Below are positions 19,530 through 28,732 of a stretch of DNA of 64,000 nt, piece by piece (the first letter of the stretch is position 1; every line of letters begins with the position of its first letter). Location: the NCBI RefSeq assembly GCF_036010665.1, contig NZ_CP108581.1, positions 4,879,501-4,943,500 of the forward strand, in the 5' to 3' direction. This stretch comes from Microbispora sp. NBC_01189. Lineage in GTDB: Bacteria > Actinomycetota > Actinomycetes > Streptosporangiales > Streptosporangiaceae. Below the pieces are notes generated by a model, which saw nothing but the letters and a program-made list of their open reading frames with translations, did no database searches and was not told the origin of the DNA. Made by a program: the position numbers and the translations under genes.

Positions 19530-20345
19530 ATGAGCATCCTGCAGGAGATCCTGACGGGTTCGTCGGCCACGAGCGCCAGGAGCACCGGCAGCGCCGGCGG
19601 CCCCGATGGCTCCGGCGGATCCGGCGGCCCCGGGGATTCCGGCGGGGACGTGCGCGCGGAACACGCCGAGTACGCCGAATACCCGGAGGACGCGGTACGC
19701 GCCACGGGAGGCGGAACCGTCATCCGTTCCGGGACCGCCGGCTGGGCCCGGAGCGACGAGGGCGCCGGAAGAGGCGGCACGACCGTTCCCGAGGAGGGCA
19801 CGGCCGGCCGTCGTGGCGCCGCACGACTCCTGTGGCCGGGGCGTACCCCCGCCGCGATCGTCGTCGCCGCCGTGCTCGCCCTGCTCGGCTGGGGGCTCAC
19901 CGTCCAGGCCGTCGCCGTCATGCTCGGCGTGTCCCTGCCCTGGCGGCTGCCGCCCCGCCTGCTGAACCTCACCCTGGCCGACCCCGCCGTCCCGCTCGCC
20001 GCGGTGGGCATGATCGTCTGCGGCGCGGGCCTGGTGGCCCTCGCCGTCGTGCCCGGCCGTCCCCGTCTCGTGCCCCTGCGGTGTGCGGACCCGCTGCTCG
20101 CGATGGGCCTGACCCGTGTCGGGCTGCGCCGCACGCTCATCTCCTCGGCGCGGGAGGTCGAGGACGTCCGGCGCGCCAACGTGCACATCCTCCGCGGCCG
20201 GATCGAGGTCACCGTGGTCACCGGTACGGCGCGGACCGGGGCGGTGCTGCGCGAGGTCGGCGCGGCCGTGGGCGACCGGCTGGCCGGCCTCGGCGTCCAG
20301 GCCCGCCACGAGGTGGTCGTACGGCTCCGGGGGAGGGGAAACTGA
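19530..20345 (+). CDS. DUF6286-type membrane protein
   Basis: 271 aa. Residues 1-100 are disordered and rich in Gly, Ser and Ala. Two membrane helices follow (about 105-130 and 145-170), then a soluble C-terminus with LRCADPLLAMGLTRVGLRRTL and NVHILRGRIEVTVVTGTART. In actinomycetes this family sits with Asp23/Gls24 envelope-stress genes; the next gene resembles their membrane anchor AmaP, which supports an envelope role. ATG 19530 is preferred to GTG 19506 because GGGAGGGG lies just upstream. Confidence 0.7.
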   Translation: MSILQEILTGSSATSARSTGSAGGPDGSGGSGGPGDSGGDVRAEHAEYAEYPEDAVRATGGGTVIRSGTAGWARSDEGAGRGGTTVPEEGTAGRRGAARLLWPGRTPAAIVVAAVLALLGWGLTVQAVAVMLGVSLPWRLPPRLLNLTLADPAVPLAAVGMIVCGAGLVALAVVPGRPRLVPLRCADPLLAMGLTRVGLRRTLISSAREVEDVRRANVHILRGRIEVTVVTGTARTGAVLREVGAAVGDRLAGLGVQARHEVVVRLRGRGN

Positions 20346-20346
20346 C

Positions 20347-20820
20347 ATGCGGCCGCGTCTGGGGAACCGCGTCGGGCTCCTCCTCGTGGGCCTGGTGCTG
20401 GTCGCGGGCGGGCTCGGCCTGCTGGCCGTCGCACGGCGGCCCGGGCCGGCGCCGGCCGGCCTGGACGCGCTCGGCGGCCGGCCGTGGGCGCTTCCCCTGC
20501 TGGCCGGGACGGCGATGCTGGTCGCCCTGGTCGCGACCCGCTGGCTCGTCCTGGCCCTCGGCTGGGGACGGCTCGGCCGTCGCACCGGCGCGGGCATCGC
20601 GATGCTCGGCGTGGCGCTCAAGGGCATCGAGGGGATCGGCCGCCTGTCGGTCAGAGTGGCCGGGGACGGCAGGCTGCGGGTGTCGGTGTCCCTGCAGCGG
20701 CCGGCCGACCTGCGGCAGGTGATCAGGCGCCTGGACGAGTCGGCGGTCTCACGCATTCGCCGCACGATCGGCCGGGACGACGCGCCCGCCGTCGTCCGCC
20801 TGCACGTTCGCAGACGCTGA
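20347..20820 (+). CDS. AmaP-like small membrane protein (alkaline-shock anchor type)
   Basis: 157 aa with two membrane helices (about 9-28 and 48-72) and a C-terminal cytoplasmic region ([17 protein letters not shown], then [21 protein letters not shown]), the layout of Asp23 membrane anchors. It begins 1 nt behind the DUF6286 gene with GGGAGGGG as its ribosome site, so the two form an operon. No Asp23 gene is present beside it. Its last 72 nt overlap the 3' end of the opposite gene. Confidence 0.65.
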   Translation: MRPRLGNRVGLLLVGLVLVAGGLGLLAVARRPGPAPAGLDALGGRPWALPLLAGTAMLVALVATRWLVLALGWGRLGRRTGAGIAMLGVALKGIEGIGRLSVRVAGDGRLRVSVSLQRPADLRQVIRRLDESAVSRIRRTIGRDDAPAVVRLHVRRR

Positions 20821-22194
20821 CCGCCTCCGTCTCCCGGCAGCGTTCCCGGTAGAGGAGCCGGGCGAGATCGCGGGGGCGCCGAGGGCCAGCCCGGCGGCCA
20901 GGCAGGCGAGCGGCACGACGGGCACCACATAACGGTGGTCGAAGGCGGCGATCAGCGGCGGCAGCAGGAGCAGGACCATCGCGGCGGTCCACGGCAGCAG
21001 CGCGGCCCACCGCCGCGCGAGCAGCCCGGCGAGCCCGGCCAGGAGCACGACCGCGAGCAGCGGTCCCCGCAGGAAGCCCTGCTCCTGGTAGGCGCGCAGC
21101 CATCCCGCGAACGGCTCGGCCACCCGCGTGTCCCCCGAGGCGCCCTGGTAGGCGGTGGTGAGCTCGGCCGCCGTACGGCCGCCGGAGGCGATCTTGGAGG
21201 TGAACGGCTTGACCGAGGCGGGGAAGACGTACGCGCTCTGCGGCCCGGAGGAGGGGTAGGGCCTGCGGTCCCATTCGAACGCCCACAGGGCGTCGTGCAG
21301 GCCGGTAGCCAGGAAGTCGAGGGGCTGGCGGCGGATCGCCAGCGAGGCGAACTCGCCCGCCAGTCGCTCCCGGTCCTGCTTCACCCGCTGGATGGGGGAG
21401 CGGGGGTCCCAGATGTAGGCGGGCGCGGCGAGCCGGGGCCCCGACGGGCACAGCACCGCGAGGTCCCGCGGCGGCCTCATCACCGCGCAGTCGGCGAAGG
21501 TCATGGTGCGCGACCACAGCCAGGTGCTGCTGCCGCCCATCCCGTACGACCCGTGGGCGTCGTGGAACCAGACGGCGTACCCGCCGAGGACGGCCGAGGC
21601 GGCGGCGAGCCCGGCGAGCGCGGGCCGCCAGCGCCGGGCGAACAGCACGGGGAGCAGCGCGAGCGCGATCAGCGGAAGACCGAGGGTCCGGGTGACCGCC
21701 GCCAGCCCGAGCAGCAGCAGCGCCGCGACGACGGACCACCCGCCCGGCCGGGGCCGCCCCAGCAGGATCGTCACGGCGGCCACGACCAGGGCGGTGAACA
21801 GCAGGTCCGCCATGACCAGGTGTTCGAGCTGGATCTGGTGGACGTCGAGCAGCACCGGCGCGGCGGCGAGGGCCGCGCCCCAGCCCGGCAGCCGCGTACG
21901 GCGGCGCAGCAGGGCGTAGACGCAGACCGCCATGCCGAGGCCGAGCAGGTGCTGGACGACCACGACCGCGGTGACGCTGTGCAGGGGGCTCAGCGCCCAC
22001 AGGAACAGCGAGTAACCGGACGGCCGGGAGGGCAGGGGCCGCAGGTCGAGGGCGGAGCTGAGATAGGCGAACGAGTCGGCCCAGAACCACAGCGCGGGCC
22101 GGTAGCCGAGCACGGCGAGCGCGCGCAGGGCGGCGCCCGCCGCCAGCAGGACCAGGAACGCCCGATGCGGGCGCAGCGCCTCGCGCCACCTCAC
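20749..22194 (-). CDS. Polytopic membrane protein, GT-C/PMT-like glycosyltransferase
   Basis: 481 aa with about ten membrane helices. The first lumenal loop contains [20 protein letters not shown], where GT-C enzymes carry an acidic catalytic residue, and [18 protein letters not shown] follows. The pattern fits the dolichyl-phosphate-mannose/ArnT-like superfamily, which transfers sugars from polyprenyl phosphate carriers outside the membrane; acceptor and sugar are unknown. GTG start at 22194. It is convergent with the AmaP-like gene and overlaps it by 72 nt. Confidence 0.72.
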   Translation of the reverse strand: MRWREALRPHRAFLVLLAAGAALRALAVLGYRPALWFWADSFAYLSSALDLRPLPSRPSGYSLFLWALSPLHSVTAVVVVQHLLGLGMAVCVYALLRRRTRLPGWGAALAAAPVLLDVHQIQLEHLVMADLLFTALVVAAVTILLGRPRPGGWSVVAALLLLGLAAVTRTLGLPLIALALLPVLFARRWRPALAGLAAASAVLGGYAVWFHDAHGSYGMGGSSTWLWSRTMTFADCAVMRPPRDLAVLCPSGPRLAAPAYIWDPRSPIQRVKQDRERLAGEFASLAIRRQPLDFLATGLHDALWAFEWDRRPYPSSGPQSAYVFPASVKPFTSKIASGGRTAAELTTAYQGASGDTRVAEPFAGWLRAYQEQGFLRGPLLAVVLLAGLAGLLARRWAALLPWTAAMVLLLLPPLIAAFDHRYVVPVVPLACLAAGLALGAPAISPGSSTGNAAGRRRRSASANVQADDGGRVVPADRAANA

Positions 22195-22267
22195 GTGACG
22201 GCCCTCCTCCTCGTCGGCGAGGGCACCACCCTATTGGGCGTCCTCCGCACGCATGAGGCGAGCGCGG

Positions 22268-23641
22268 TCAGCATTCGATGACGTTGACGGCGAGGCCGCC
22301 GCGCGAGGTCTCCTTGTATTTGTCGAGCATGTCCCGGCCCGTGTCGCGCATCGTCTTGATGGCCTTGTCGAGCGGCACGAAGTGCCGGCCGTCGCCGCGC
22401 AGCGCGATGCGCGCGGCGGTCACCGCCTTGATCGAGGCGACCGCGTTGCGCTCGATGCACGGGATCTGGACCAGGCCGCCGATCGGGTCGCAGGTCAGAC
22501 CGAGGTTGTGCTCGATGCCGATCTCCGCCGCGTTCTCCACCTGCTCGGGGGTGCCGCCGAGGGCCTCGGTGAGGCCCGCAGCGGCCATCGAGCAGGCGGA
22601 GCCGACCTCGCCCTGACAGCCGACCTCCGCGCCGGAGATGGAGGCGTTCTCCTTGAACAGCACGCCGATCGCGCCCGCGGTGAGCAGGAACCGGACGACG
22701 CCGTCCTCGCCGGCGCCCGGCAGGAACCGCAGGTAGTAGGAGAGGACGGCCGGGATGATCCCGGCGGCGCCGTTGGTGGGGGCGGTGACGACCCGGCCGC
22801 CCGCCGCGTTCTCCTCGTTCACGGCCAGCGCGAACAGCGTGATCCAGTCCATCGCCCGCAGCGGGTCGGCCCCCTCGGCCTCGCCCTGCAGCTTGCGGTG
22901 GAGCTGGTGCGCCCGGCGCCGCACCTTGAGCCCGCCGGGCAGGACGCCCTCGCGGGTGGTGCCGCGTCGCACGCACTCGGCCATGACCGACCACAGGTGC
23001 AGCAGGCGGGCCCGGATCTCCTCCGGCGTACGGCCGAAGGCCTGCTCGTTCTCCATCATGAGCCCGGAGATCGACAGGCCGGTCTCCGCGCAGTGCGCGA
23101 GCAGTTCCCGCCCGGTCGTGAAGGGGTACGGCAGCGCCGTGTCGTCGGGCTTGATCCGGTCGGCGCCGGTGGCGTTCTCGTCCACCACGAAGCCGCCGCC
23201 GACCGAGTAGTACACCTTCTCGCGCAGCACGGCGTCGTCGGCGTACGCCGTGAACCGCATGCCGTTCGGGTGGTGGGGGAGCGACACCTTGCGCTCGAAG
23301 ACGAGGTGCTCGCCGACGACGAACGGGATCTCCCGGAGGCCGTGCAGCGTCACGGTGCCGCTCGCCCGCATCGCGGCCAGCCGTTCGTCGGCGGTGTCGA
23401 CGTCGACCAGTTCGGGCTTGTCGCCGGACAGGCCGAGCAGGACCGCCTTGTCGCTGCCGTGGCCCTTGCCGGTCAGCCCGAGCGAGCCGTACAGGACGGC
23501 CTCGACCCGGGTGACCTTCTCCAGCAGCCCGTCCTCGTGCAGCCCGCGGGCGAACCTGTGCGCCGCGGCCATCGGGCCGCCCGTGTGCGAGCTGGACGGC
23601 CCGATCCCCACCTTGAACAGGTCGAAGACGCTGATCGCCAT
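22268..23641 (-). CDS. sdaA: L-serine ammonia-lyase, iron-sulfur-dependent
   Basis: Converts L-serine to pyruvate and ammonia. 457 aa, the single-chain form with beta domain ([20 protein letters not shown] at the N-terminus) and alpha domain with cluster cysteines visible in [14 protein letters not shown] and [19 protein letters not shown]. It is last in the gcvT-gcvH-sdaA operon, so serine formed from glycine is drained to pyruvate. Confidence 0.96.
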   Translation of the reverse strand: MAISVFDLFKVGIGPSSSHTGGPMAAAHRFARGLHEDGLLEKVTRVEAVLYGSLGLTGKGHGSDKAVLLGLSGDKPELVDVDTADERLAAMRASGTVTLHGLREIPFVVGEHLVFERKVSLPHHPNGMRFTAYADDAVLREKVYYSVGGGFVVDENATGADRIKPDDTALPYPFTTGRELLAHCAETGLSISGLMMENEQAFGRTPEEIRARLLHLWSVMAECVRRGTTREGVLPGGLKVRRRAHQLHRKLQGEAEGADPLRAMDWITLFALAVNEENAAGGRVVTAPTNGAAGIIPAVLSYYLRFLPGAGEDGVVRFLLTAGAIGVLFKENASISGAEVGCQGEVGSACSMAAAGLTEALGGTPEQVENAAEIGIEHNLGLTCDPIGGLVQIPCIERNAVASIKAVTAARIALRGDGRHFVPLDKAIKTMRDTGRDMLDKYKETSRGGLAVNVIEC

Positions 23642-23675
23642 TGATCGTCGCCTTTCCCGTGCCCGGCCGGGGCCG

Positions 23676-24065
23676 TCAGGACTCGCCGGAGGTGAGCGTG
23701 CCGTACTCGGCGGCGGACAGCAGGTCCTCCGGCTCCCCCTCCAGGCGTACGCGGAACAGCCAGCCGTCGCCGTAGGGGTCGGTGTTAACTAGGGAGGGGT
23801 CGTCCACGACGGCGGCGTTGGTCTCGACGATCTCGCCGGCGACCGGGGCGAAGATGTCGCTCACGGACTTGGTCGACTCGACCTCGCCGACCGCGTCACC
23901 GGCCGCCACCGTCGTGCCCGCCTCCGGCACCTGCACGTAGACCACGTCGCCGAGCTGTCCGGCGGCGTACGCCGTGATGCCCACCGTCACGGTGAGGCCG
24001 TCATCGATCCCGGCCACCCACTCGTGCTCCTTGGTGTAGCTCAGGTCCTCGGGAATGGTGCTCAC
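23676..24065 (-). CDS. gcvH: Glycine cleavage system H protein
   Basis: 129 aa lipoyl carrier that shuttles the aminomethyl group between the P, T and L proteins. The lipoylated lysine is in [18 protein letters not shown], near residue 70. The GTG start at 24065 overlaps the gcvT stop (GTGA), so translation is coupled. No gcvP is in the window. Confidence 0.96.
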   Translation of the reverse strand: MSTIPEDLSYTKEHEWVAGIDDGLTVTVGITAYAAGQLGDVVYVQVPEAGTTVAAGDAVGEVESTKSVSDIFAPVAGEIVETNAAVVDDPSLVNTDPYGDGWLFRVRLEGEPEDLLSAAEYGTLTSGES

Positions 24066-25153
24066 TTGCTCCTCCTGTAGAAAGGCAGATCGACGACGTC
24101 GACCGGTTCATGGCTGCCCCGGATGCCGACCGTCAGGCCGCCCTCGCGGAGGGCGTCCTCGGTGACGTACGCCATGGCGATCGGCTTGCCGAGGGACTGC
24201 GACGGCGCGCCGCTGGTCACCTCGCCGACGACGGCGCCCTCCCGGGTGACGGGATAGCCGTGGCGGGGCACCCGGCGGCCGCGGGCGACCAGCCCGACCA
24301 GCCGCCGCGTGGCGCCGTTCCGCGCGGCCCGCTCCAGGGCGGACCGGCCCACGAAGTCGCCCGGCTTGTCGAAGCGGACGACCCGGCCGAGACCGGCGTC
24401 GAACGGGGTGGCCGAGGAGGTCAGCTCGTTGCCGTAGAGCGGCATGCCGGCCTCCAGGCGCAGCGTGTCGCGGGCCGACAGCCCGGCGGGGACGAGCCCG
24501 AGGTCGCGGCCCGCCTCGGCGAGCGCGTCCCACAGGGGTACGGCGTGCTCGTTGAGGACGAACAGCTCGAAGCCGTCCTCGCCGGTGTAGCCCGTCCGCG
24601 CGATCATGGCGGGCGCCCCGGCGACGACACCGGGGAGGATGGCGTAGTACTTCAGGCCGTCGACGTCCGCGTCGGTCAGCCCGCGCAGGATCTCGGCGGC
24701 GCGCGGCCCCTGCACGGCCACCAGCGCGTACTCGTCGGACCGGTCCGTCACCCGCGCGTCGTACCCCTCGGACCGGGCGGCCAGCTCGCGCGCCGCGACG
24801 GCGTAGTTGGAGGCATTGGCGACGACCATGTACCGGTCCTCGTCGAGGCGGTAGACGATGAGGTCGTCGAGGATGCAGCCGTCCTCGTTCACGATCATCG
24901 TGTAACGGGCGCGGCCGGGGCCGAGGATGCTCAGGTGGCCCACCAGCGCGTGGTCGAGCGCCTCGCCCGCCTGCGGGCCGGTGACGAAGATCTCCCCCAT
25001 GTGGGACAGGTCGAACAGCCCCGCGGCCGTGCGCACCGCGTTGTGCTCGGCCGACTCGCTGCCGTACCGCAACGGCATCTGCCATCCGGCGAAGTCGGTC
25101 AGGGTCGCGCCAAGGCGTTCGTGAACCCCGCGGAGCGGGGTGGATCGGGACAT
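24062..25153 (-). CDS. gcvT: Glycine cleavage system T protein (aminomethyltransferase)
   Basis: 363 aa tetrahydrofolate-dependent aminomethyltransferase. Family marks are [20 protein letters not shown] at the start, [25 protein letters not shown] and [17 protein letters not shown]. It is the first gene behind the tandem glycine riboswitch, and GAGG lies upstream of ATG 25153. Confidence 0.96.
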   Translation of the reverse strand: MSRSTPLRGVHERLGATLTDFAGWQMPLRYGSESAEHNAVRTAAGLFDLSHMGEIFVTGPQAGEALDHALVGHLSILGPGRARYTMIVNEDGCILDDLIVYRLDEDRYMVVANASNYAVAARELAARSEGYDARVTDRSDEYALVAVQGPRAAEILRGLTDADVDGLKYYAILPGVVAGAPAMIARTGYTGEDGFELFVLNEHAVPLWDALAEAGRDLGLVPAGLSARDTLRLEAGMPLYGNELTSSATPFDAGLGRVVRFDKPGDFVGRSALERAARNGATRRLVGLVARGRRVPRHGYPVTREGAVVGEVTSGAPSQSLGKPIAMAYVTEDALREGGLTVGIRGSHEPVDVVDLPFYRRSK

Positions 25154-25199
25154 GCGGACCTCGGAAAGGACGGATGCTGCACTGAACTATCGGGCATCC

Positions 25200-25379
25200 T
25201 CCCCCTCTGTCATCGGCGCCTGAGAGCTTCGTCCGATCTTTGCCGGACTTTCACCTTCGGCGAGGCCTCACGGCCTTCTTTCCAGAGGTCACCTGGCCCG
25301 CGCGGTCCTTTGCCTTGAGAGGTTCGCGGGGAGGGCTTGCTCCTTCAGGGGCCCTGACCGGCTGCCAGGACGCTCTCCC
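25200..25379 (-). promoter_or_regulatory. Tandem glycine riboswitch upstream of gcvT
   Basis: On the minus strand two aptamers follow each other. The first starts at GGGAGAGCG (25379) and contains GAAGGAGCAAGCC, CTCTCAAGGCAAAGGACCG and CCTCTGGAAAG. The second contains GCCGAAGGTGAAA, CTCTCAGGC and GACAGAGGGGGAGGATG (to about 25196). These are the conserved core pieces of the glycine riboswitch, which in gcv operons normally turns expression on when glycine is plentiful. A TAGGCT -10-like box lies at 25406-25411. Confidence 0.9.
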
Positions 25380-25520
25380 GCACGGGATGATCGGTGCGTT
25401 GCCAGCCTAGTGGGTTCGCCGCCGTCCCCGTAACCTGCCACGTCACCCGCTTTGTCCCACCCGCGGCGCCCATTCGTACCCCTAGCGTTAGGCTAGCGAT
25501 GCAACAGGCCGTGTCGGGCC

Positions 25521-25751
25521 TCAGCACGCATCCGGATGCCCAAGCTCCTGGCGGATCGCGCGGACCTCGGCGAGGTCGTCCGGGTCCTTGCCAAGCCTCT
25601 CCGCGTCCGCGCGGGCCTGCTCCAGCCAGCGGAGGCGGTCGGCGAGCCTGATGGCCTCCCGCACCACGTCCGTGGCCGACCGTCCGTCGGCCGTCAGCCG
25701 GGCCAGGATCTGCTCGGTCGTCGGATCAAGCTCGATCGTCAGCACAGCCAT
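25521..25751 (-). CDS. Ribbon-helix-helix (CopG-like) protein, orphan antitoxin type
   Basis: 76 aa. The start AVLTIELDPTTEQILARLTADGRSATDVVREAI has the beta-strand plus two-helix pattern of ribbon-helix-helix DNA-binding proteins, followed by a charged helical tail (LEQARADAERLGKDPDDLAEV) of the kind that binds a toxin. No toxin gene is adjacent. I choose ATG 25751: a TACAGT box 6 nt upstream suggests a leaderless transcript; the longer start at 25793 would lie upstream of it. Confidence 0.7.
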   Translation of the reverse strand: MAVLTIELDPTTEQILARLTADGRSATDVVREAIRLADRLRWLEQARADAERLGKDPDDLAEVRAIRQELGHPDAC

Positions 25752-25803
25752 ATTGTCACTGTACGTGGACGTCGCGCGCAGGTCTTGTGTCACATTGGGT
25801 GAC

Positions 25804-26703
25804 CTAATTTGCGCTCGGAGTGACCCCCCTCGGGGTTGTGTGGCCGCGGGCGGGAAAGGCGTTCAAGGCGTCGCCGGTGAGGATCCGCTGGTGGAGGGCC
25901 TGGGTGTCAGGGGACGGCTCGGTGCCGAGGCGGTCGACCAGGGTGCGGCGCAGCCGCTGGTAGGAGGCCGAGGCGTCATGGGTCCGGCCCGACCGGTGCA
26001 GGGCCAGCATGAGCTGCCGGTGGGGGCGTTCGCGCAGCGGGTGCCGGGTCGCCCACTGGGCCAGGCCGCCGACGATCTCGCGGTGGTGCCCGAGCGCCAG
26101 CCGTACGTCGAAGAGGTCCTCGGTCACCGCGCGCCGGTCCTCGTCGAGCCGTTCGGCCCACGCGCGGAGCCCGTCGATCTGCCGCACATCGAGGAGGGCG
26201 TCGCCCCGCCACAGGCGCAGCGCGTTCTCGAACAACCGCGCCGCATTGTGGTAATCGCCATTCTCGCGAGCGATTCTGCCCTGCGCCGCCCATTGGTTGA
26301 ATTCTGCGACGTCCACGGACCCGGGCCGGACGGAAAGAAGGTATCCGCCCTTCACCGTACGGACCGGAGAAAGGCCGGGATCGCGGGGGGAGAGCCGCCG
26401 CCGCACCTGTGCGACGTAGGTGGTAAGATTGCGCGGCGCTGAAATGGTGGGACGGCCATTCCACAGGAGTCCGGTGAGCTTGTCCCGGTGTAGCGCGATA
26501 TTCGGATTGAGCACGAGCAGCGCCAGGAGCTGCCGATGTCGCGCGGCGAGGCCGGCGATGGCGTCTCCTCGGTCGTTCATGGCCGAAAACGGTCCGAGCA
26601 CGGCGTATAACACGGTTCCCCTCGCGCAAGGCAGCGTGAACGCGCCGACGACGGCGGCTTTGATCGGCGTTTGACGATATCCCTCTCCGGCTTCATTCGT
26701 CAA
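25804..26703 (-). CDS. SARP-family transcriptional activator (AfsR/BTAD type)
   Basis: 299 aa. After a 30-residue leader comes a winged-helix OmpR-type domain (LAARHRQLLALLVLNPN, then ALHRDKLTGLLWNGRP, NLTTYVAQVRRRL and VRTVKGGYLLSV). A bacterial transcriptional activation domain follows with FNQWAAQGRIARENGDY and RRTLVDRLGTEPSPDTQALHQRIL. There is no NTPase domain, so it is a small SARP; such proteins usually activate secondary-metabolite genes, but no biosynthetic cluster lies beside it. ATG 26703; the upstream gap holds a palindrome. Confidence 0.88.
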   Translation of the reverse strand: MTNEAGEGYRQTPIKAAVVGAFTLPCARGTVLYAVLGPFSAMNDRGDAIAGLAARHRQLLALLVLNPNIALHRDKLTGLLWNGRPTISAPRNLTTYVAQVRRRLSPRDPGLSPVRTVKGGYLLSVRPGSVDVAEFNQWAAQGRIARENGDYHNAARLFENALRLWRGDALLDVRQIDGLRAWAERLDEDRRAVTEDLFDVRLALGHHREIVGGLAQWATRHPLRERPHRQLMLALHRSGRTHDASASYQRLRRTLVDRLGTEPSPDTQALHQRILTGDALNAFPARGHTTPRGVTPSAN

Positions 26704-26783
26704 AATTGCGCGTTTTCCGGCCGTCCGCAGATGCGTTGTTCGGCACTCGGCATTGCCGTCCGTAAAGTCATGAATGCCCAGCG

Positions 26784-26801
26784 AACATGCACGTGCATGT
26801 T
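26784..26801. promoter_or_regulatory. 18-bp perfect palindrome in the divergent promoter region
   Basis: AACATGCACGTGCATGTT reads the same on both strands. It lies in the 256-nt gene-free gap between the SARP gene (start 26703) and the membrane protein (start 26960), a good position for a dimeric regulator acting on one or both. The binding protein is unknown. Confidence 0.5.
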
Positions 26802-26959
26802 ATGAAAGCGGTTACATGACCCGGAATCACCACGGGTCGGTGCAAACACCGGCAAGCGGGCTCCCGGTCGGGCCATGATTGCCGGGCCGGGCGGAGCGCC
26901 CGGTGAACGGCTCTCACGAGGTCGCTCTCCTAGACCTCCTGACACTGCCTGGGAGAGTG

Positions 26960-27601
26960 ATGAACGTTTTCCGCGACAGCCGGCGTGGGCCGGAGGACGG
27001 CGACGCCGGTATGGCCGGCGACCCACGCGCGCGCGCCGTACGGTGGAGCCTCTACTCACTGGCCACGGGCGCGTTGGTGTCGAATCTCGTGTCGCTTCCC
27101 TACGGCGTTGTGGCCCTGCTCGCCCCGCTGTTACTGGGATGGGTGACGGTGCGGTTTCCGGACGTCCTCCGGAGAACCGGTTCCTTTCATCGTGCCCTGA
27201 TGCTGACGACAGGATTGGCCTGCGCGGGCGCCACGTGCCTGCGAATGCTCGGTGTAGCCTCCGCCCTGCCGCCGATGGCCGGGGCCATGGCACTCGCACT
27301 GCTCAAGCTGTTGCAGTTCCTGGGGTTCGTCTGGCTGGCGTCCGTCGTCGCGGCCCAGATGCGCGAGAGACGGTGGTCCGCCCTCACCGTGGTGCTGGGT
27401 TGGATCCCGGTCGTGGCAGGCGTGTGCGGCTTCTGCCTGGAAAACTTCCCTGACTTCGGCATCCACGATCCACCCGTCGTCACCTTCGCCCAGTTGAACG
27501 TGCTGGCGACCATCCTCTGGGCGGTGCGATCCGCCCACGAACTGGCGCCCGGCGGGACCAAGGGCGGAGGGGCGGCCCGTCACACGACCCCGGACACGTA
27601 G
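26960..27601 (+). CDS. Polytopic membrane protein of unknown function
   Basis: 213 aa with five or six predicted membrane helices, including ALVSNLVSLPYGVVALLAPL, RALMLTTGLACAGATCLRML, ALALLKLLQFLGFVWLASVV and ALTVVLGWIPVVAGVCGFCL. I do not recognise a family. ATG 26960 has GGGAG 4 nt upstream; longer in-frame starts lack a ribosome site. Divergent from the SARP regulator, which may control it. Confidence 0.6.
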   Translation: MNVFRDSRRGPEDGDAGMAGDPRARAVRWSLYSLATGALVSNLVSLPYGVVALLAPLLLGWVTVRFPDVLRRTGSFHRALMLTTGLACAGATCLRMLGVASALPPMAGAMALALLKLLQFLGFVWLASVVAAQMRERRWSALTVVLGWIPVVAGVCGFCLENFPDFGIHDPPVVTFAQLNVLATILWAVRSAHELAPGGTKGGGAARHTTPDT

Positions 27602-28732
27602 GCGACGGACCGGCCGATTCCGGGGCCGTCCGCGAGCAGGCACTGGCGGGTGAAGACAGCCCTCGACAGCGTGCTGGAAGGAGCCGGGACAAGGGATGTA
27701 GGGCGCATATATCGGTCGTGTATGGGTGATCCGTAGCGTCTGGCGCGTATGCCCCCGGCCTGTGGCGCGTCGACATGATCCCCCCTCTTCGGCAGACGTA
27801 CGCACCTTTCACCCCCGTTCGGTTCCGTCGTACAACCCGGCGAGTGATCGCATCGATCACGGGGCTGGCGATGGAGGCGGCCCTGCTGGTGGTTCCGCCG
27901 CCCGCGGTCGCCGCGCCGGTGGCCAAGGCGGCGCAGGCACCTCCTACACCGGTCAGTGAACGGCCGGACGCCACGTCGGCGGCGTTGTCGGCGAAGCGGA
28001 AGCCGACCTCGCCGGTGGGTCGACAACGCGGGCAAGGGCAAGGGTGAGGTGGTCGCCGCGGCGCCGCCGCACATGTGGGACGCGGCGGCGGCCGACTCCC
28101 CGGACGCGGGCAGGCGGTCGGAGGTCGGCTCGGCGATCGAGAAGGGTTCCGGCGGCCCGGTTCTGGTGCTGAAGCCGTCGATGGACTTCCTGAACGCGCC
28201 GGACGTGACGTACCCGGTGACGATCGACCCGTACATGCAGATGACCCTGCAGACCGACACGTTCGTCTCCGACGACTACCCCAGCTCGGCGACATCGGCG
28301 ACGTGGCTGCACGTGGGCCGGTTCGGGTCGGGGACGAAGACCGCGCGCACGTATCTGCAGTTCGAAGCTCGGCGGGCCGGTCAGCAAGCACATCATGAAC
28401 GCCGACCTGTACCTGGCCGACTACAAGGCAACGCCCGCAGCGGGGTGGCCGCCGGTCTGGCATCCGGGTCAAGCGGGTCACCTTCGCGTGGTCGTCGTCC
28501 ACGCTGACGCAGTCGAACCAGCCGAACTCGACCACCACCGGGATGGTGGACAACACCAGCCAGGCCTACGGCTACGACTCCAGCTGCCCCGAGCACGACC
28601 AAGACCTTCACCCTCGACCCGCTCGGCCGCATCCGCCAGACCATCTCCTCGGCCGGCACCCAGACCAACCACTACACCGGCGGTGGCGACTCCCCGGCCT
28701 GGATCGGCGAGGCCAACGGCACCTGGACCCGC

